A stretch of DNA of 40,047 bases. It comes from an uncultured Hungatella sp. (GTDB lineage Bacteria; Bacillota; Clostridia; Lachnospirales; Lachnospiraceae). The translations under genes were made by a program, and so were the position numbers. The notes below the pieces were generated by a model. It saw nothing but the letters and a program-made list of their open reading frames with translations. It was not told the DNA's origin and ran no database searches. The stretch covers positions 1 to 40,047 of the forward strand of contig CAMTAF010000023.1 of assembly GCA_947066955.1 (NCBI GenBank), read 5' to 3'. The first letter of the stretch is position 1. Each line of letters begins with the position of its first letter. Of this stretch, positions 31,443 to 37,154 are shown one piece after another.

Positions 31443-34007
31443 ATGGAGAACAGATATAAGATTGGCGATATAGTAATGGGAAACTGGGAATTAACCCGTT
31501 TATTAGGGGCAGGGAGTTTTGGAAATGTGTTTGAGGCGGAACGGATTGACTTTGGGGTTGTGTATCGTTCGGCAATCAAGATCATTACTATTCCTCAGGA
31601 TCAGAGAGAGGTCAAGAGTGTTCGAACGGAGGGGATGGATGAGGCAAGTATTACTTCCTATTTTTATGGCCTGGTAGAAGAACAGGTAAAAGAATTCGAA
31701 TTGATGTCCAAGTTGAAAGGTACTGCGCATATTGTCAGTTACGAAGATCATGTGGTATTGGAACATAAGGGTAGCTTCGGATGGGATATTCTGATCAGGA
31801 TGGAACTTTTGACTCCTTTAGTGGATTGGATAGATAAACATTCCATGACTTCTGAGGATGTGGTTAAGCTGGGTATTGATATATGTCATGGACTGGAGCT
31901 TTGCCAAAAATTTCAGATTATACATCGCGACATTAAGCCGGAGAATATTTTTGTGTCAGAATTTGGGGATTTCAAGTTAGGGGATTTTGGAATCGCTAGA
32001 ATGGCAGAGCGGACAAGCGGTAATCTGTCCTATAAAGGGACATATAATTACATGGCGCCAGAAGTTTACCTGAAAAAGAAATATGGCCCCAGTGTTGACC
32101 TTTACTCGCTAGGGGTTGTGTTGTACTGGCTGCTTAACGACAACCGACTTCCGTTTCTTCCGGCATACCCAGAGCCAATTACGTATAATGACCGAGAGAT
32201 CGCGACAGCGAGAAGAATGAGAGGAGAAGAATTCTCGACACCGAAACATGCGGATGAAAAATTATCAGAAATCGTAAGGAAGGCGGCCAGTTATTACCCG
32301 GAAAACCGATATGTCAGTGCGGTGGTTATGCGTCAGGAATTGGAAGGGTATTTTTTCAATTACCGATTGGCTAGAACCGATGGTGAAGGACAGGAACCGA
32401 TTATTCCAGAAAGAATTATGGCAAGCAATGAAGGTTCTGCCAAAAAAACAGATGGAACCATGTTTTTATGGAAAGAAGACGCTACGGTCAAGATGGATTA
32501 TCCAGAGGACAAGCCAGAGTTGGATAGACTGGAGATGGAAGAGCAAAAAAGTGATGAGATCAGGGAAGTGTCAATCGAAGCAGATAAAAATATAATTGAG
32601 AGTGAGGGAGGGCCAGAAAATCAAAATGGTCTGGAAGAGAAGAACAGGCAAAATCCGAATCCAATAAGGAGATATAAAGTGATAGCGGTAGTGGGAGCCA
32701 TAATTATTATGTCTATGGCAGGAATAGGAATATATCAGAGCCAGCAGAATGTCGATATTAAGACGATGGTGGAAAGAGCCAGTGATAAGGAAAAGGCATT
32801 TGAAAAGTTGGTAAAAAAGGCGGATAATGGAGATTCAGAGGCATTAGTATTGCTTGGAGACTATTACTATGAAGGAAACGATTGGGACGGATTTTCGGTA
32901 GGCGTTGATTATGAAAAGGCAGTGGGATACTATCAAAAAGCGGCAGAATTGGGAGTTGCAAGAGCATTGACCAGTCTGGGTAAATGCTATTGGTTAGGCA
33001 AAGGGGCTGTACAAAATTATGAAAAAGCAGTGGAGTACTATCAAAAAGCAGCAGAATTAGGAGATACAACAGCATTAAGATATTTGGGCGTCTGTTATGA
33101 AAGTGGCAATGGAGTAGTACAAGATTATGAAAAAGCAGTAGAGTACTATCAGAAAGCGGCAGAATTAGGAGATGCGACAGGATTAAGATATCTGGGTCTA
33201 TGTTATGAATGGGGTAATGGAGTGGAAGAGGACTATGAAAAAGCAGTAGAGTGCTATCAAAAAGCAACAGAATTAGGAGATACAACAGCATTAAGATGTT
33301 TGGGCGTTTGTTATGAAAATGGTAATGGAGTGGAACAAGATTATGAAAAAGCAGTAGAGTGCTATCAAAAAGCGGCAGAATTAGGAGATACAACAGCATT
33401 AAGATATTTGGGCGTCTGTTATGAAAGTGGCAATGGAGTAGTACAAGATTATGAAAAAGCAGTAGAGTACTATCAGAAAGCGGCAGAATTAGGAGATGCG
33501 ACAGGATTAAGATATCTGGGTCTATGTTATGAATGGGGTAATGGAGTGGAAGAGGACTATGAAAAAGCAGTAGAGTGCTATCAAAAAGCAACAGAATTAG
33601 GAGATACAACAGCATTAAGATGTTTGGGCGTTTGTTATGAAAATGGTAATGGAGTGGAACAAGATTATGAAAAAGCAGTAGAGTACTATCAGAAAGCGGC
33701 AGAATTAGGAGATATGTATGCGATATTCGGTTTGGGCATTTGTTATGCGAATGGTAATGGAGTGGAACAAAACTATAAAAAGGCAGTAGAGTATTATCAG
33801 AAAGCGGCAGAATTCGGAATTGCAGGTGCATTAAATAATTTGGGTGTGTGTTACGAGTGGGGTAATGGAGTGGAACAGGATTATCAAAAAGCAAAAGAGT
33901 ACTACAAAAAAGCAATAGATGCAGGTGAGAATAAGCATGCTCCATCGAATCTCGAACAAATTAATTCTAAAATAGATACGATAAAGGAGAAATACGATAC
34001 AAAATAA
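31443..34007 (+). CDS. Transmembrane Ser/Thr protein kinase with extracellular SEL1 repeats (kinase 1)
   Basis: The 854-residue protein has a cytoplasmic Hanks-type kinase domain (about 14-300). It has glycine loop LLGAGSFGNV (20-29), Lys46, HRDIKPEN (161-168), DFG (181-183) and an APE motif in YMAPEVY, so it should be active. A charged juxtamembrane segment and one membrane helix (413-432) follow. The outer part has about ten SEL1/TPR-like 36-residue repeats of the type YQKAAELGDxxALxxLGxCYExGxGVxQDYEKAVE. ATG 31443 is preceded by GGGGGAGGAAGG. The N-terminal 430 residues align without gaps to kinase 2, with most residues identical. The SEL1 array contains a perfect 310-base duplication. It probably senses wall or secreted protein signals; this is inferred. 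Confidence 0.92.
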   Translation: MENRYKIGDIVMGNWELTRLLGAGSFGNVFEAERIDFGVVYRSAIKIITIPQDQREVKSVRTEGMDEASITSYFYGLVEEQVKEFELMSKLKGTAHIVSYEDHVVLEHKGSFGWDILIRMELLTPLVDWIDKHSMTSEDVVKLGIDICHGLELCQKFQIIHRDIKPENIFVSEFGDFKLGDFGIARMAERTSGNLSYKGTYNYMAPEVYLKKKYGPSVDLYSLGVVLYWLLNDNRLPFLPAYPEPITYNDREIATARRMRGEEFSTPKHADEKLSEIVRKAASYYPENRYVSAVVMRQELEGYFFNYRLARTDGEGQEPIIPERIMASNEGSAKKTDGTMFLWKEDATVKMDYPEDKPELDRLEMEEQKSDEIREVSIEADKNIIESEGGPENQNGLEEKNRQNPNPIRRYKVIAVVGAIIIMSMAGIGIYQSQQNVDIKTMVERASDKEKAFEKLVKKADNGDSEALVLLGDYYYEGNDWDGFSVGVDYEKAVGYYQKAAELGVARALTSLGKCYWLGKGAVQNYEKAVEYYQKAAELGDTTALRYLGVCYESGNGVVQDYEKAVEYYQKAAELGDATGLRYLGLCYEWGNGVEEDYEKAVECYQKATELGDTTALRCLGVCYENGNGVEQDYEKAVECYQKAAELGDTTALRYLGVCYESGNGVVQDYEKAVEYYQKAAELGDATGLRYLGLCYEWGNGVEEDYEKAVECYQKATELGDTTALRCLGVCYENGNGVEQDYEKAVEYYQKAAELGDMYAIFGLGICYANGNGVEQNYKKAVEYYQKAAEFGIAGALNNLGVCYEWGNGVEQDYQKAKEYYKKAIDAGENKHAPSNLEQINSKIDTIKEKYDTK
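33051..33684 (+). repeat. Tandem duplication of three SEL1 units (324-base period)
   Basis: Bases 33051-33360 and 33375-33684 appear identical over 310 bases, offset by 324 bases (three 108-base SEL1 units). The first mismatch is at 33361 versus 33685. The flanking units differ from each other at many positions, so this duplication is much younger than the array. Confidence 0.88.
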
Positions 34008-34225
34008 TCCTTTTTGAGGGGTAGAAAACCCCTGTCAACTGAAAATAATAGAGGCAATTGACAAAGCCTTAAAACATTTTAGTAGCAGATTTTTAGGATA
34101 TATCTTTAAATTAAAAAAACTTAATTGCAGGCAATGAGAAGAGATAAAAAATAGTCAGAGATTGGTGAAAATAATCTTCACTTAGATTTAGAGAACAATA
34201 AAAAAATGAAAACATAGAGGATAAT
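34008..34225 (+). other. AT-rich intergenic region before the PP2C gene
   Basis: It holds a small hairpin AGGGGT/ACCCCT (34017-34033) without a T tract. The segment at 34144-34156 is identical to 31327-31339 upstream of kinase 1, and partly similar sequence follows both. A promoter is likely, but no convincing pair of boxes was found. AGAGGA lies before the PP2C start. Confidence 0.5.
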
Positions 34226-34999
34226 ATGAAATTTTATTGTGCCGCAGTTAGTGGCGTTGGTCCAGTTCGTGAGAAAAATCAGGATAATTTATATTGCAAT
34301 GGTATTTACAGAAGAAATCTTTACAGTAAAAGAATATTCCGATACGCAGATAGTAAAAAAAATAGTGGTTTATATGCGATTACAGATGGAATGGGTGGTG
34401 GCGTGGAAGGGGAGATAGCATCTCTAAAAGCGGTGCAGTTGCTGGAAAAATTGGACAAAGAGGCGGACCAACAGCAGTTTGAACGATATCTACAGATGTG
34501 TAATCATGAAATTTGTGATTATAGAGAAAAAAGGAATCGCCAACAGACAGGAACCACCTTTGCGGGATTATCTGTCAAAAACGAAAAGGCACTGATTGTG
34601 AATATCGGAGATAGCAGGATTTATCACATGAAAGCGGGGAAACTTCAGCAGGTTAGTCGGGATCACACAGTTTCTCAGACTCTGATTGATGCTGGGATTC
34701 TTACAGAAACAGAAGCCCGAAGGCATGTCAGCCGTCATCAGCTAAGTCAATATTTAGGAATTTTTCCAGAGGAAATGATGATCCAGCCTTTTGTTAAGAC
34801 GGTGTCTCTGAGTCCCGGAGACAGTATGCTGTTATGTAGTGATGGCCTGATAGACGGATTGGATAAATATGGAATTGAGAGGATACTCCGAGACAGTCGG
34901 AACCCGGTTCTGGCAGTAGAGCATCTTTACCAAGGCGCTCTGGATAATGAATCAAAAGATAATATTTCAATCATACTTATACAGGTGGAGGAAAGTTAG
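34226..34999 (+). CDS. PP2C-type protein serine/threonine phosphatase
   Basis: This is a 257-residue cytoplasmic PPM/PP2C phosphatase. Metal and catalytic motifs are in order: RxxNQD as VREKNQDN (about 14-21), ITDGMGGG (about 53-60), NIGDSRIY (near 131), DHTVSQTLIDAGILTETEARRH, LCSDGL (near 205) and SKDNISIILI (near 245). It has no membrane segment. Bacterial PP2C enzymes of this class oppose Hanks-type kinases, and here the stop codon lies two bases before kinase 2 with the ribosome site of kinase 2 in its last codons. It should reset phosphorylation by the flanking kinases and on the FHA-containing secretion ATPase; that is inference from the cluster. Confidence 0.93.
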   Translation: MKFYCAAVSGVGPVREKNQDNLYCNGIYRRNLYSKRIFRYADSKKNSGLYAITDGMGGGVEGEIASLKAVQLLEKLDKEADQQQFERYLQMCNHEICDYREKRNRQQTGTTFAGLSVKNEKALIVNIGDSRIYHMKAGKLQQVSRDHTVSQTLIDAGILTETEARRHVSRHQLSQYLGIFPEEMMIQPFVKTVSLSPGDSMLLCSDGLIDGLDKYGIERILRDSRNPVLAVEHLYQGALDNESKDNISIILIQVEES

Positions 35000-35001
35000 C
35001 C

Positions 35002-37119
35002 ATGCAGAACAGCTATCAGATCGGCGATACAGTGATGGGAAACTGGAAATTAACCCGTTTATTGGGAGCAGGTAGTTTTGGAAATGTGTTTGAGGCGGAA
35101 AGGACTGATTTTGGGGTTGTGTACCGCTCAGCGATCAAGATCATCGCCATTCCCCAGGATCAGAGGGAAGTTCGGAATGTTAGGTCAGAGGGTATGGATG
35201 AGAAGAGCGTCACCTCTTATTTTTATGGGCTTGTGGAAGAGCAGGTCAAGGAATTCGAACTAATGTCCAAGCTGAAAGGAACGGCGAATATAGTCAGTTA
35301 TGAAGATCATATGGTCCTGGAGCATAAGGGGAATTTTGGCTGGGACATATTGATTCGGATGGAACTGTTGACGCCATTGGCGGACTGGCTTGATAAGAAT
35401 CCCATGACTCCAAAAGACGTGGTGAAGCTTGGAATCGACATCTGTCATGGATTGGAATTGTGTCAAAAATTTAGGATTATCCACCGAGACATTAAGCCAG
35501 AGAACATTTTCGTGTCAGAATTCGGGGATTTCAAGCTGGGAGATTTTGGCGTTGCCAGAATGGCGGAGAGGACAAGTGGGAATCTGTCCTATAAAGGAAC
35601 CTATAACTATATGGCACCAGAAGTTTATCTGAAAAAGAAATACGGTTCCAGCGTTGACCTTTACTCACTGGGAATTGTGCTGTACTGGCTACTGAACGAT
35701 AACCGGCTACCATTTCTTCCGCCGTACCCGGAGCCGATTACATACAATGACCGCGAGATGGCAACGGCAAGGAGGATGAGAGGGGAAGAATTGCCGGTAC
35801 CCGGACATGCGGATGAGAGACTGGCAGAAATCGTGAAGAAGGCGGCCAGTTATTATCCAGAAAATCGATACGACAGTGCAGCGGTCATGCGTCAGGAATT
35901 GGAGGGGTATTCTTCTAGTAAACTATCGGTTGAGATTGATGGCCGAAAGCGGGAGTCACTTATTCCAGAAAAGATTACGTTATGTAATGGAAGCTCTGCT
36001 CAGGAAACAGATAGAACCATGCTTTTATGGAAGAAAAATGCCACAGTCAAGATGGATTATTTGGAGGATGAGCCAGAAACAGATAGGGCGGAGGTGGAAG
36101 AGAAAAAAGTTAAGGAAATTGAAGAAATATTGGTTGAAGGAGCAAGGGAGACAATTAAGCCGGAGGAAGAACCAAAAGATCCGAAAGAGGTGAAAGAGAG
36201 GGGCAGGAAAAACCCGAAACTGATAAGGAGATATAAAGTTATAGCGGTAATAGGAGCTGTAATTATTATGTTTGTGGCAGGAATAGGAGTATATCAGAAC
36301 CAGCAAAATGTCGATGTTGACATTAAGGTGATGATGGAGAGTGCGAGTAATAAAGAAAAGGCATTCAAAAGACTGGTAAAAAAGGCTGATAACGGAGATT
36401 TAGAGGCAATGATACTGCTTGGAAGCTATTATTTTAATGGAAAGAATTGGGACGATTTTACAGTAATGGCTGATCCAGGAAAGGCGATAAAATATTGGAG
36501 CAAAGCAGCTGACTTAGGAGATATAAACTCTATGATAATGGTAGGAACTTGCTATTATTCTGGTATGGGAGGAGAACCTGTATATGAAAAAGCGGTAGAG
36601 TACTATCAGAAAGCAGTAGATTTAGGAGACTCATTTGCACTATGTCTATTGGGTTCGTGTTATGAAAAGGGTCTTGGAGTGGATCAAAATTATAGAAAAG
36701 CAGTAGAGTATTATCAGAAAGATGCAGATTTGGGAGGTGCAGCTGGTTTATATAATTTGGGACGGTGCTATGAAATGGGTCTTGGAGTAAATCAAAATTA
36801 TAGAAAAGCAGTAGAGTATTATCAGAAAGCGGCAAATTTGGGAAGTGCAGCTAGTTTATATAGTTTGGGACAGTGCTACCGAAAGGGTCATGGAGTAAAC
36901 TTTGATGACAAGAAAGCGGTAGAGTATTATCAGGAAGCAGCGAATTTAGGAAATACAGATGCGTTAAATAGTTTGGGGGTATCTTATGAGTTTGGTACCG
37001 GAGTAAACCGAGATATTCAGAAAGCAGTAGAGTATTATCAGAAAGCAGCGGATTTAGGAAATACAAAAGCATTATCAAATCTCGAAAGAATTGAAAGAAT
37101 TTATTCTAAAGAACGCTAA
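35002..37119 (+). CDS. Transmembrane Ser/Thr protein kinase with extracellular SEL1 repeats (kinase 2)
   Basis: The 705-residue protein shares the design of kinase 1: glycine loop LLGAGSFGNV, Lys in SAIKII, HRDIKPEN, DFGVARMAERTSGNLSYKGTYNYMAPE, a single membrane helix at 413-431 and SEL1 repeats outside. The kinase halves of the two proteins are near-identical. The outer parts have diverged: here about six SEL1 units with distinct cores (LLGSCYEKGLGVDQNYRKAVEYYQK and similar). ATG 35002 is two bases after the PP2C stop. It is followed by the EssC gene 35 bases later, so PP2C, kinase 2 and EssC probably form one operon. A different external ligand from kinase 1 is likely, given the divergence. 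Confidence 0.92.
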   Translation: MQNSYQIGDTVMGNWKLTRLLGAGSFGNVFEAERTDFGVVYRSAIKIIAIPQDQREVRNVRSEGMDEKSVTSYFYGLVEEQVKEFELMSKLKGTANIVSYEDHMVLEHKGNFGWDILIRMELLTPLADWLDKNPMTPKDVVKLGIDICHGLELCQKFRIIHRDIKPENIFVSEFGDFKLGDFGVARMAERTSGNLSYKGTYNYMAPEVYLKKKYGSSVDLYSLGIVLYWLLNDNRLPFLPPYPEPITYNDREMATARRMRGEELPVPGHADERLAEIVKKAASYYPENRYDSAAVMRQELEGYSSSKLSVEIDGRKRESLIPEKITLCNGSSAQETDRTMLLWKKNATVKMDYLEDEPETDRAEVEEKKVKEIEEILVEGARETIKPEEEPKDPKEVKERGRKNPKLIRRYKVIAVIGAVIIMFVAGIGVYQNQQNVDVDIKVMMESASNKEKAFKRLVKKADNGDLEAMILLGSYYFNGKNWDDFTVMADPGKAIKYWSKAADLGDINSMIMVGTCYYSGMGGEPVYEKAVEYYQKAVDLGDSFALCLLGSCYEKGLGVDQNYRKAVEYYQKDADLGGAAGLYNLGRCYEMGLGVNQNYRKAVEYYQKAANLGSAASLYSLGQCYRKGHGVNFDDKKAVEYYQEAANLGNTDALNSLGVSYEFGTGVNRDIQKAVEYYQKAADLGNTKALSNLERIERIYSKER

Positions 37120-37154
37120 TTATATAAGATTTAGGATAACGAAAGAGAGGCTGT

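Noticed and set aside
33051..33698. CRISPR-like regular repetition
   Set aside because: The period is 108 bases with no unique spacers, and every unit translates as a SEL1 motif within one gene.
32758..33945. A 395-codon minus-strand frame opposite the SEL1 repeats
   Set aside because: It is Leu/His-rich low-complexity antisense of a 108-base repeat array, with no start signal. The plus strand encodes coherent SEL1 units.
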